The notes under the pieces: generated by a model
Seen by the model: only the letters and a program-made list of their open reading frames with translations
Told to the model about the DNA's origin: nothing
Databases searched by the model: none
Position numbers and translations under genes: made by a program
Shown here: piece by piece, positions 14,901 to 20,048 of the stretch
Layout: every line of letters starts with the position of its first letter
Numbering within the stretch: position 1 is the first letter of the stretch
DNA from: a virus
Virus record (IMG/VR): IMGVR_UViG_3300039412_001255
Coordinates: 1-23,637 of that record
Length of the DNA stretch: 23,637 nucleotides
Direction: 5' to 3' (one strand)

Positions 14901-16336
14901 TGATATACCAAGCCGTAAGCGGCCTCTTAGGTAACTCTGCTTCAGGAACAGTGGTCACTGGCGATGTAGTGAGTGGTGCTCTGGGCAATGACGTTTCAGG
15001 AGTGACTGATGTAACGCACCAAGAACTTAGCGGAAGCACCGGAGCCAGTGGCTCTGGACAGGGTGTGACTCATGATGTAATCGGAGTCAATATCGGTGCA
15101 AAAGGGGCTGGCGCGGTTGTGACCGGGGATGTAGTCTTAGGAGAGGTCGGTATCTCAGAAACAGGAGTGTCTATCACTAATCAGGTAGTGGGCGGAACTA
15201 TAGGCGAGTCTACAACCGAGAAGGTGGTCACACATGATGTAGTCTTTGGAACCATCGGCGCAGGGATACAGACTGGACTCTATCCCAAGTTCATAAACAT
15301 CGCCATAACCGCGACTGTCATAGTCCACGACTTGGTGTATGGAGCGATTGGTCTGTCTGCCTCTGGGTCTGGCTCGACACGACAGGTGGTCTCTGGAAAG
15401 GTTGGAACGAGTGGAACGGGCGCGACTCTTGTGACTCACCAAGAGGCAAGCGGCCAAGTTGGAACCAGTGCAATTGGTGTAATCCATACCTTGAGCCAAC
15501 TTGTAAACGGAGCGATTGGTGGCTCAATTCTAGGCAAGGTCATAACGAAGCAGAGGGTCAAGGGAACTATGGGTGTGTCTGAAACTGGCCAGACCTCTGT
15601 GACTTCCCAAGTTGTGACTGGCTCTGTTGGAGCCAAGGCAACCGCAGTCGAGATACTGCACGACCTTGTAAGCGGGACAATCGGCACTTCGATTCTGGGC
15701 AAGGGCATCACACGCCAAAAGGTCTCAGGGACTATGGGGTTGAATGAGACGAGCACGATGACCATTCCTCACCAAGAGGTCTCCGGCCAAGTTGGGGCTT
15801 CTGTGAAGGCGAAGGAGACGACCTTCGACCTGATAAGCGGGGCCATCGGTGCGGCCATCTCTGAAATCGTGAATACAGGACAGAGGGTAAAGGGAAGCAT
15901 AGGACTCTCTTCTAGCGAGACAACCACCATACCTCATCAGACTGCTCAAGGCTCTATCGGAAGCAGGGTGTTTGGTGTGCTTGATGTGACTCACCAGATA
16001 GTAGGCGGGGCAGTTGGAGCCAGAATAAGCGGAACGCCTAGAACCCATCAGAAGGTCAAGGGAAGCATAAGTGGTGGGACAACTGGCCAGACTGCGGTTA
16101 CGCACCAAGAGGTCAAGGGAGAAATAGGCACTGAGGTCACTGGTAGCCTTGTTACGACTCTTGTTCAGATATTCGGATACATGGGCAGTGGGATTGTTGG
16201 CCAGATGAGGTTTGAATGGAAGGAGTTCCTCAAACTCAAGATACTCTCTGAGGTCAAGAACACTACCCTACAGACCTTCAAGAAGGGCATGAGATTGAGG
16301 GTGAAGCCGGAAGAGAATGAGGACGAAAACCCGTAA
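11975..16336 (+). CDS. Giant repeat-built fibre/adhesin-like virion protein (1453 aa)
   Basis: Residues 1-207 form a jelly-roll-like domain with VGDWIVVFVSS and VSSITDT, matching the middle domain of the 503-aa protein at 215. From about residue 211 to 1410 the protein is a tandem array of about 60 units of roughly 20 residues, of the form G-S-I-G-x-S-x-S-G-x-V-x-(T/I)-T-(H/N)-(Q/D)-x-V-x. Typical units end in THQTVSGSIG or TNDEVSGSIG. Regular Gly and alternating hydrophobic residues suggest a beta-solenoid or repetitive fibre. The position with His-Gln, His-Asp or Asn-Asp could line up along one face. The last 45 residues lose the repeat and become charged (FEWKEFLKLK ... KPEENEDENP), probably an attachment or assembly tail. 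There is no signal peptide or transmembrane segment. A long tail fibre or surface spike is likely. Confidence 0.8.
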   Translation: MTIGQKNNTGASQTSLTVKILSLPAITTVVGDWIVVFVSSLISGASPVSSITDTALNTYVYVSTITDSQDASEGDLWMCKGAANANASNVIKVTMSYNGRFLASTSSYTGKIKLGNLHTSTDPGSTQTTASNSDTTQDPNNWVVGGFCVDRASTPSATTGNSRDARSTTGVGSIMIDNTRATAGSATIACSWTNGAYWGGVMAELRGAQNVSGSIGSGIAETSTKLTHQTSTGAIGGAASNTSFTMSHQTSKGSVGLSDTTAYNFTHQTVSGSIGDAISSAMSMTHQTMTGSIGSAANGAVVTNQKVYGSIGASLVGVAVTSVITYVYGAIGSALSGLANITKQVVSGALGASASGATTMTHQEVSGSMGSNTLGALAITHQEISGALGAVISGAVNTAQKVVGAIGSAISGAVQMTHQTVFGSLGDAISGTMGMTYQTVSGAVGSMIKSKVVTNDYVYLELDAGMSAAGEVITHDVVTGSIGKSASGSVVTNDEVPGSIGDSASGAVTIPYQTASGTVGDSASGAINITHQTATGSIGESATGTMATHDTVFGYIGYTLSGVLQMLSQALRGNMGDSVSGQVITTDVVAGSIGESVSAATIISNQTASGNVGDGASGSVITNDEVLGSIGTSASGLPVTHDTVFGAIGNALSGVLQMLSQALSGNVGSNVTGTIVTSDVVSGSVGGSASGAIKITQQMAQGLVGANASGTIALTFQNIVGSIGSAISGIAVPSSITQVFGYLGSAISGLLGITHQEIEAGIGESGSGQVMTADVVSASIGAVGSGGFEITHQETVGAVGDDASGALAVTHQEVIGSLGNSLAGTFAILSQFMSGLLGTDTTGTVVTNDTVSGSIGNTATGELAVTHQVVSGSVGGSLVGAFEVLSQAVSGFLGADTIGQVVTNDFVNGTIGSNILGVVFTAREVFGYIGSAIFGSGITNDVVEGAIGGEASGAIEITSQTASGSIGSDLTGLANVIYQAVSGLLGNSASGTVVTGDVVSGALGNDVSGVTDVTHQELSGSTGASGSGQGVTHDVIGVNIGAKGAGAVVTGDVVLGEVGISETGVSITNQVVGGTIGESTTEKVVTHDVVFGTIGAGIQTGLYPKFINIAITATVIVHDLVYGAIGLSASGSGSTRQVVSGKVGTSGTGATLVTHQEASGQVGTSAIGVIHTLSQLVNGAIGGSILGKVITKQRVKGTMGVSETGQTSVTSQVVTGSVGAKATAVEILHDLVSGTIGTSILGKGITRQKVSGTMGLNETSTMTIPHQEVSGQVGASVKAKETTFDLISGAIGAAISEIVNTGQRVKGSIGLSSSETTTIPHQTAQGSIGSRVFGVLDVTHQIVGGAVGARISGTPRTHQKVKGSISGGTTGQTAVTHQEVKGEIGTEVTGSLVTTLVQIFGYMGSGIVGQMRFEWKEFLKLKILSEVKNTTLQTFKKGMRLRVKPEENEDENP
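12605..16206 (+). repeat. About 60 degenerate 60-bp coding repeats
   Basis: The DNA repeats with a 60-bp period in frame, each unit encoding the 20-residue GSIG...(T)HQ motif. Copies are diverged at the nucleotide level, with some near-identical blocks such as 13621-13700 versus 13890-13970, where the same stretch of about 20 codons (THDTVFG ... LSGVLQMLSQAL) recurs. That suggests block duplication on top of older single-unit expansion. Confidence 0.8.
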
Positions 16337-16340
16337 ATAC
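16333..16340 (+). promoter_or_regulatory. TATA-like box overlapping the giant gene stop codon
   Basis: GTAAATAC contains the TAA stop (16334-16336) and is centred 26-27 nt before the ATG at 16363. It is a weaker match than most boxes in the window. Confidence 0.5.
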
Positions 16341-16362
16341 TACCCCCACCCTAGTATAATCT

Positions 16363-16479
16363 ATGGCCTTCGACCCAGATGAAGTGCATGAGATAACCGT
16401 CAAGGTGTATGGCAAGACGTTCACCGTCAAGATGCCGGACAAGGACGTTCTGTTTCACATGGCGACCAGTGAGACTTAA
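16363..16479 (+). CDS. Very small hypothetical protein (38 aa)
   Basis: The frame begins with an ATG 26 nt from a TATA-like box and ends in a TAA that forms part of the next TATA box. The peptide has an amphipathic beta-hairpin look (HEITVKVYGKTFTVKMPDKD) and a short tail, with no cysteine. Its placement exactly between two promoter elements, filling the gap between the giant protein and the next tail-like gene, supports it as real. Function unknown. Confidence 0.55.
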   Translation: MAFDPDEVHEITVKVYGKTFTVKMPDKDVLFHMATSET

Positions 16480-16482
16480 ATA
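16476..16482 (+). promoter_or_regulatory. TATA box overlapping the 38-aa ORF stop codon
   Basis: TTAAATA includes the TAA at 16477-16479 and is centred 24 nt before the GTG at 16503 (33 nt before the ATG at 16512). Confidence 0.6.
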
Positions 16483-16502
16483 GTCGGAACTCCCTATCCT
16501 GT

Positions 16503-16850
16503 GTGAAAGAAATGCCATCAGGATTGGTCGTCAAAGTGAACAACTTCGGATTCGCTCTAACCTTCACTATAGTCAATGCGGATGGAACGGTTAGGGACTT
16601 GTCTGGGGAGACGCTTACAATCTACTGTTGGACTCAAGAGGAAGACCCTACTCTGGTGTTCTCTGGGTCTTGCACTTCAGCATTTCCTTTGACCGGAGTA
16701 TGCATCTATATGGTGCAGTTGGGTGACTTCGCTACTACAGGAACCTTTGATGCTGAGATTGAGATGACCGCAGGGACTCCCACTTTAACCTATCTAGAGG
16801 ATACGGAAACATTCTCCATTAATGTAATCCGCAGACATCCAGTGCCTTAG
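16503..16850 (+). CDS. BppU-N-like immunoglobulin-fold tail/baseplate protein
   Basis: The 115-aa product resembles the N-terminal domain of phage baseplate upper proteins. It shows FGFALTFTIVNADGTVRDLSGETLTIYCW (about 14-42), then LVFSGSCTSAF, GVCIYMVQLGDFATTGTFDAEIEM and a C-terminal strand FSINVIRRHPVP. The order 'strand, D-G-x-x-x-D-L-(S/T)-G, strand, G-x-x-x-Y, G-x-F-x-A-E-I' is typical. This domain usually anchors receptor-binding parts, which fits its place just after the giant fibre-like gene. A GTG start at 16503 gives MKEMPSG; an ATG at 16512 is the alternative. The downstream gene starts three bases after its stop. Confidence 0.6.
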   Translation: MKEMPSGLVVKVNNFGFALTFTIVNADGTVRDLSGETLTIYCWTQEEDPTLVFSGSCTSAFPLTGVCIYMVQLGDFATTGTFDAEIEMTAGTPTLTYLEDTETFSINVIRRHPVP

Positions 16851-16852
16851 AG

Positions 16853-17065
16853 ATGTCCAAGCCCTTCTTAGGATACCCGTCAATCGCCCAATGGATGTAT
16901 ACCTGTTTCATAGCTTCACCACCCAAGTCTAGGGACGAGATAGTGGCCACCCTCATGGAGCATGGTTACAGCAGACACCAAGCCTCATTCACCTACAGGA
17001 ACTACTGGCTCAAATTCTTGGCGTTTCGGAAGAGACTTGTTTCTGAAGATGAAGAGGGAATATAG
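16853..17065 (+). CDS. Small helical hypothetical protein (70 aa)
   Basis: The protein is helical with a possible helix-turn-helix in residues 26-50 (SRDEIVATLMEHGYSRHQASF), followed by an aromatic helix (YRNYWLKFLAFRKR) and an acidic end. It lies three bases after the baseplate-like gene, so it is likely co-transcribed and translated by coupling. Its last 56 nt overlap the 3' end of a convergent minus-strand gene. Whether it binds DNA is unclear. Confidence 0.55.
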   Translation: MSKPFLGYPSIAQWMYTCFIASPPKSRDEIVATLMEHGYSRHQASFTYRNYWLKFLAFRKRLVSEDEEGI

Positions 17066-17252
17066 TGTTCAGATAGTCTCTCACCGCCTCTGCGAACTCC
17101 CAGTCTGCACAAATGATTTGGACAGCCCTTATCTGCTCTTGAGGTAGGGCCGAGTCGTTTGTTGAGATAGCCCCTAAGAAAGCTCTGGCCACCCGTTCTT
17201 TGTAGGTAGGGATGCCACGTTCCTCATCGGTTGGGATGCGGTCGGTGCTCAT
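17010..17252 (-). CDS. Hypothetical protein (80 aa), last gene of the minus-strand operon
   Basis: I do not recognise this protein. It is helical, with an Arg/Glu-rich first third, QEQIRAVQIICADWEFAEAVRDYLNTIF in the middle, and a short polar tail. Its ATG overlaps the stop of the MazG-like gene (ATGA), which fixes the start. The 3' end runs 56 nt into the end of the opposing plus-strand gene, so the two mRNAs are complementary there. Confidence 0.6.
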   Translation of the reverse strand: MSTDRIPTDEERGIPTYKERVARAFLGAISTNDSALPQEQIRAVQIICADWEFAEAVRDYLNTIFPLHLQKQVSSETPRI

Positions 17253-17668
17253 GATGTGATGTCCACCATAAAACGAAGTGCCATCGTTGCCACCTGTTTA
17301 GCCTCTGCTCTCAACCTCTCCTTAGTCCTTTGGTCGTGTTGTTTGAAGACCTCATCCTTCAGTTCGTCCAACTCCTCTAGTATGACAGCATAGCCCTCAT
17401 GTGCGCTGTGGAACGCCCCGAACTTCTGGGTGGCTCCCTTGTATTCATCCACAATCTCCTTGATAGCGAGAGTGAGAGGAGTCATCTCATGGCCGTTGTA
17501 TTTGTCGCCAACCTTCAGAGGCTCCGACTTCGCAGGTTCTCTGGTTGTGTTGTAGAAATCCCGATAATCGCCAACAGCGCAAATAGGGCAGAGAGGGAAC
17601 GTCTTCTCAGGATGCTGGAAAGCAAGAACCCCTGTTCCTTTCATCCTATGGACTATCCATATGCTCAT
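17249..17668 (-). CDS. MazG-like nucleotide pyrophosphohydrolase-type protein
   Basis: The C-terminal half (residues 67-139) matches MazG-like all-alpha NTP pyrophosphohydrolases. SAHEGYAVILEELDELKDEVF (88-108) carries the acidic cluster E91, E98, E99 and E102 for metal binding, and RAEAKQVATMALRFMVDI (120-137) is the usual second helix with its 'A-x-Q-V-A-x-M-A' pattern. The N-terminal part has a CPIC pair (27-30) in an unrecognised domain. Viral MazG-like proteins may clear aberrant nucleotides or lower host alarmone and nucleotide pools. The gene overlaps both neighbours by 4 nt. The family call is good; the exact substrate is unknown. Confidence 0.65.
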   Translation of the reverse strand: MSIWIVHRMKGTGVLAFQHPEKTFPLCPICAVGDYRDFYNTTREPAKSEPLKVGDKYNGHEMTPLTLAIKEIVDEYKGATQKFGAFHSAHEGYAVILEELDELKDEVFKQHDQRTKERLRAEAKQVATMALRFMVDITS

Positions 17669-18015
17669 GAGGGCTTCGCCATTGCTTTGGGTGTCGGCTT
17701 TATCGTCTTCCTCTTCTCAAGGAACTCGTCTGTGACCTTCTTGAAGTCGGCCCAATTCCAAGGGTTGATGGTGAAGTGTTGCTTCCGCTTCCACGACTTC
17801 ACATGGGTATCCTTGTCTTCCTTCTCCTGCCAGAGATACCACTTCACCTGTATCTTACCGTAGGTCTCCACTAGAAGGATTGCGCTCCACCATCCCTGTC
17901 CCTTGGAGATTGTCTTCCCTTCCAGAACCTTGATGTCGGAGTCCTCAAAAGCGGGATAATGCTCAGGTATTGTCGGAGCGTTGACCTCAGATGCGGGTGG
18001 CGGTGGTGAACTCAT
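17665..18015 (-). CDS. Hypothetical protein (116 aa), possibly PC4/Whirly-like
   Basis: After a Pro-rich disordered start (residues 1-20), the core has strands rich in Trp and Lys: GQGWWSAILLVETYGKIQVKWYLW, then HVKSWKRKQHFTINPWNWADFKKVTDEFLEKRK. The pattern 'strands plus W-x-K-x-x-x-F-x-I ... W-x-x-h-x-x-x-h helix' recalls PC4/Whirly single-stranded DNA-binding domains, but this is a visual resemblance only. The basic Pro/Lys C-terminus would suit nucleic-acid binding. It overlaps its neighbours by 4 nt on each side. Confidence 0.6.
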   Translation of the reverse strand: MSSPPPPASEVNAPTIPEHYPAFEDSDIKVLEGKTISKGQGWWSAILLVETYGKIQVKWYLWQEKEDKDTHVKSWKRKQHFTINPWNWADFKKVTDEFLEKRKTIKPTPKAMAKPS

Positions 18016-18275
18016 CTGTCTCCCTCTTTGATTGGCATCTTCACGACTGCTGGCAACTTCAAAGAATAGCCTTCCTTATCGAGTGTCTCTACTATCTTCC
18101 TCACGTTACCAGTGCGAACCTGATGCTCGTCTGAGAACTTTTGGATGTCCACGACATCTCCTGCTTTGTATTCGGCTTTGAGTGCCGCTTTCACCTTCTC
18201 TTCAAAATCGGCTCTCGTCTGAGCCGTGATAGGGACAGTAATCTTTCGTTCTGGGCTTGGTATTTCTGTGCTCAT
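18012..18275 (-). CDS. Small protein with a winged-helix-like segment (87 aa)
   Basis: Residues 44-70 (IQKFSDEHQVRTGNVRKIVETLDKEGY) look like a helix-turn-helix, following a charged helix (22-37), so DNA binding is possible. The ATG at 18275 overlaps the upstream stop as ATGA, matching the other junctions of this operon; a 17-codon longer frame exists but would run deep into the upstream gene. Function unknown; a regulator is a reasonable guess. Confidence 0.6.
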   Translation of the reverse strand: MSTEIPSPERKITVPITAQTRADFEEKVKAALKAEYKAGDVVDIQKFSDEHQVRTGNVRKIVETLDKEGYSLKLPAVVKMPIKEGDR

Positions 18276-18523
18276 GCAGACCCCTTGCTCTTGAGGGTAT
18301 TTGAAGATTTCGGTTCCTCTTCCCACATCTCTATCTCAGCGATGAGGTCTCCTTTGGTCGAGTCAAGCGTCTGCTTTCGTCCAATCATCTTCCCATCGCC
18401 ACTCTTCTCATAATATGTGACTCGCACTTGAGTCCTGAAAGCCGGGATGCTCTTGGCTGAAGAGACTTCGAGCAGACCATTTGCCGCCACATGGAGATGG
18501 AACTTCCCTTCTTGTGTGTTCAT
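18272..18523 (-). CDS. Hypothetical protein (83 aa), first gene of the minus-strand operon
   Basis: I do not recognise it. The product is a small alpha/beta protein (KFHLHVAANGLLEV strand pair, TQVRVTYYEKSGDGK) with an acidic then Ser/Lys-rich tail. The start at 18523 is preferred because it lies 28-29 nt from the minus-strand TATA box centre; the longer frame from 18544 begins only about 8 nt from that box. It heads five genes joined by four successive 4-nt overlaps. Confidence 0.6.
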   Translation of the reverse strand: MNTQEGKFHLHVAANGLLEVSSAKSIPAFRTQVRVTYYEKSGDGKMIGRKQTLDSTKGDLIAEIEMWEEEPKSSNTLKSKGSA

Positions 18524-18547
18524 ACTCACACCCCTTGCTCCCAACCC

Positions 18548-18555
18548 TATTTAAA
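18548..18555 (-). promoter_or_regulatory. TATA box for the minus-strand operon
   Basis: On the minus strand it reads GAATC-TTTAAATA. It is the left arm of a 13-bp inverted repeat whose right arm is the plus-strand box at 18597-18604. Confidence 0.7.
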
Positions 18556-18596
18556 GATTCGTCAACCGACTCCCCATTATGGTAGGGTAGTGAATC

Positions 18597-18604
18597 TTTA
18601 AATA
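18597..18604 (+). promoter_or_regulatory. Plus-strand TATA box without an obvious downstream ORF
   Basis: GAATC-TTTAAATA predicts a start near 18627, but no start codon with a useful frame lies there. The transcript would begin inside the G-rich hairpin at 18613-18648 and may be a leader or a non-coding RNA. Confidence 0.5.
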
Positions 18605-18612
18605 ACCACCCG

Positions 18613-18648
18613 ACTGTTACAGGGGGGTAGGGGGGTCGTCCTGACAGT
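18613..18648 (+). other. Hairpin with G-rich loop
   Basis: ACTGT-TA-CAGG (18613-18623) pairs with CCTG-ACAGT (18640-18648), leaving a loop with two runs of five to six G. Two direct copies of AGACAAT (18650-18656, 18658-18664) follow immediately. Confidence 0.5.
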
Positions 18649-18670
18649 TAGACAATCAGACAATGGTTAT

Positions 18671-18725
18671 AAAAACCCAAACACACCCCACAAACACAAC
18701 CACAAACACAACCACAAACCCACAA
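18671..18725. repeat. 55-nt A/C-only tract with 12-bp tandem repeats
   Basis: The plus strand contains only A and C over 55 bases, so the minus strand contains only T and G. Inside it CACAAACACAAC occurs twice in tandem (18689-18700, 18701-18712), followed by a partial third copy to 18719. No start codon or frame of note is found here. The 18545-18772 gap as a whole has no gene. Confidence 0.85.
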
Positions 18726-18742
18726 TCCTAACCCTGTGAACA

Positions 18743-18750
18743 TTTAAATA
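18743..18750 (+). promoter_or_regulatory. TATA box for the 76-aa acidic protein gene
   Basis: TTTAAATA is centred 26-27 nt before the ATG at 18773. Confidence 0.7.
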
Positions 18751-18772
18751 GGCTCAGAGGAAGGGGTTTGGT

Positions 18773-19003
18773 ATGGAAACAGAAAGAGACGTAGAAAAAG
18801 AACTTTTGGAGTTCATGAACAGCCTTCATCATGACATGGATGAAAAGGAAGTTGTGGCACTCTTCGACTCGCTTCAGAAGGAGCACTACATAGCAGAGTC
18901 CAAACTCATCCTTGTTAGGACGGTCTTCCACAAGGTTCTCGATGTGGCTTTCGAGAAGGAAGACCAACCGAAGGGTAACGCAGACCTTCCAATGTTCCAC
19001 TGA
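18773..19003 (+). CDS. Small acidic helical protein (76 aa)
   Basis: The product is strongly acidic and helical (ERDVEKELLEFMNSLHHDMDEKEVVALFDSL), with a hydrophobic helix ILVRTVFHKVLDVAF and a polar end. No family is recognised. It is the first plus-strand gene to the right of the divergent control region, and a small zinc-binding ORF follows 5 nt after its stop. Such early-position small acidic proteins are often host-takeover factors, but this is only positional inference. Confidence 0.65.
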   Translation: METERDVEKELLEFMNSLHHDMDEKEVVALFDSLQKEHYIAESKLILVRTVFHKVLDVAFEKEDQPKGNADLPMFH

Positions 19004-19008
19004 TAGAC

Positions 19009-19170
19009 ATGAAGTGCGATTGTGGGACTGAGGTAGACCCTAAGAACCTCAAGGTGGGGCAATCTTACATCGCCTCTATAGACAGAGAGGGCGTGAAGAC
19101 AGAAGAGGTTTTCTGCACTGTAAGATGTTTCGAGAGGGCGCGTGGTGGGTTCATGAACCGGAACGATTAG
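19009..19170 (+). CDS. Small Cys-containing, probably zinc-binding protein (53 aa)
   Basis: Two cysteine pairs, CDC at residues 3-5 and CTVRC at 36-40, flank a beta-like centre (KVGQSYIASIDREGV), a spacing that would suit one zinc ion. A short basic tail follows. It starts 5 nt after the previous stop and is likely co-transcribed. Function unknown. Its TAG is immediately followed by the arm of a 12-bp inverted repeat. Confidence 0.6.
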   Translation: MKCDCGTEVDPKNLKVGQSYIASIDREGVKTEEVFCTVRCFERARGGFMNRND

Positions 19171-19224
19171 TTATCAAGACAAAAGTAACAATCATAACGA
19201 AAGTAACAGGATGTCTTGATAACC
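19170..19224. repeat. 12-bp inverted repeat between convergent genes
   Basis: GTTATCAAGACA at the left and TGTCTTGATAAC at the right are exact reverse complements, separated by about 31 nt (coordinates accurate to about one base). The loop holds two copies of AAAGTAACA. It exactly fills the space between two convergent stop codons, so a bidirectional terminator or 3'-end stabiliser is likely; a protein-binding or recombination site is possible. Confidence 0.75.
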
Positions 19225-19688
19225 TAGTTGCCGCTTCCTCTAGTCCAGACATCTTCATTCTCGTAGTCTAGACCCATGTAACTCTCTCCATACACCGTCA
19301 TCCTCTGTCCGTTTACCATAGCGTCAATGTAACCATGTCCAGCAGGGTTGTTGCTCTCAGTGCTTGGATAGGTCATCTTCATTGCGTAGACATCTCCGCC
19401 AAGGAGTTGAAGCGGAAAAGTGCCATAAGACTGGTGACTTGCCCCGTCTAGGACGGTCACGTTTATCGTGGTTGGGTAGGATATGTCTGGAAGCAACCAG
19501 TCTGCCTTAAGAGGACTCCATGTGCCAGTTGGAGCCTGAGACACTCCCAACGCCACTCCTTGGAAGGTTTCATAGATGAAGACGAAAGAGTAGTCTGTCT
19601 GTATCTCGATGTTCTTGTTGGTAGGGTCGTTAGTGGTGCTGATACGCCAGAACGCTGGCTTCCCTTGAGAGTTACGAAGCATGGCCAT
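19224..19688 (-). CDS. Beta-rich hypothetical protein (154 aa)
   Basis: The protein has alternating aromatic and polar residues: DYSFVFIYETFQGVALGVSQAPTGTW in the first half, then TTINVTVLDGASHQSYGTFPLQLLGGDVYAMKM, and a Gly/Asn/Asp-rich end. It has few Lys and no cysteine, like the other virion surface proteins of this window, so a virion decoration or spike role is possible. I cannot name a family. The ATG at 19688 lies 26-27 nt from the minus-strand TATA box. Confidence 0.65.
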   Translation of the reverse strand: MAMLRNSQGKPAFWRISTTNDPTNKNIEIQTDYSFVFIYETFQGVALGVSQAPTGTWSPLKADWLLPDISYPTTINVTVLDGASHQSYGTFPLQLLGGDVYAMKMTYPSTESNNPAGHGYIDAMVNGQRMTVYGESYMGLDYENEDVWTRGSGN

Positions 19689-19692
19689 AATC

Positions 19693-19700
19693 CTTAAATG
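19693..19700 (+). promoter_or_regulatory. TATA box for the 100-aa protein gene
   Basis: CTTAAATG is centred 26-27 nt before the ATG at 19723. It lies between the minus-strand start codon and the minus-strand TATA box. Confidence 0.5.
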
Positions 19701-19710
19701 GGGTCTGTTC

Positions 19711-19718
19711 TATATAAA
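19711..19718 (-). promoter_or_regulatory. Minus-strand TATA box, interleaved with the divergent plus-strand promoter
   Basis: On the minus strand it reads TTTATATA, 26-27 nt before the ATG at 19688. Its centre is only 18 bp from the plus-strand box at 19693-19700. Confidence 0.6.
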
Positions 19719-19722
19719 CGCT

Positions 19723-20025
19723 ATGCAGATAACCTTTGCCTTCACAGGGCAACCCCGAATTTCCCTTGTAGTGGACATCCCCAAACTCAGAGGCACTGTC
19801 CTTCCGCCTAAGACCATCATTCAAGCAAGGCGCGACCTTCAAATCATCATGTCTCACATCTCAGAAGAGAGCAAATCTAGCCCGGAATCCTTTGCCGTCC
19901 AACTCTTCAAGACCATCAGGAGCGAATATCAGACTCTAGTTCTGCTTGCTATGGTCTTCACGATAGAGCATGAGAACGAAGGCCAGACCGTTCTGACCTA
20001 CACTTCAAAGGACATCCAGTTTTGA
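19723..20025 (+). CDS. Hypothetical protein (100 aa)
   Basis: The protein begins MQITFAFTGQPRISLVVDIP, then has a helix (ARRDLQIIMSHISEES), a second helix (FAVQLFKTIRSEYQTLVLLAMVF) and a final hairpin (ENEGQTVLTYTSKDIQF). It has no recognised family. A frame extending upstream to 19681 exists, but its ATG lies before the TATA box; 19723 fits the 26-nt rule. A following TATA box starts the protease gene as a separate transcript. Confidence 0.65.
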   Translation: MQITFAFTGQPRISLVVDIPKLRGTVLPPKTIIQARRDLQIIMSHISEESKSSPESFAVQLFKTIRSEYQTLVLLAMVFTIEHENEGQTVLTYTSKDIQF

Positions 20026-20038
20026 GAGCACTAAAGGC

Positions 20039-20045
20039 TTAAATA
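20039..20045 (+). promoter_or_regulatory. TATA box for the serine protease gene
   Basis: TTAAATA is centred 27 nt before the ATG at 20069. Confidence 0.7.
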
Positions 20046-20048
20046 GAG

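Larger units (their letters stand above)
18548..18604. repeat. 13-bp inverted repeat made of two outward-facing promoters
   Basis: TATTTAAAGATTC (18548-18560) and GAATCTTTAAATA (18592-18604) are exact reverse complements separated by 31 bp. Each arm is a TATA box plus five bases of the factor-B recognition region, so the two transcription directions have identical core promoters. Confidence 0.85.

Noticed and set aside
15155-16108. Several minus-strand ORFs of 60-130 aa inside the giant gene
   Set aside because: They follow the 60-bp repeat periodicity of the plus strand, have no promoters and no recognisable motifs.
12605-16206. CRISPR array or DNA satellite
   Set aside because: The 60-bp period is maintained in frame within one long ORF, units are diverged at silent sites, and there is no repeat-spacer pattern.
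18664-18732. 22-codon ORF in the A/C-only tract
   Set aside because: Low-complexity Thr/Asn product, no TATA box at the right distance, and it lies within a repeat region.
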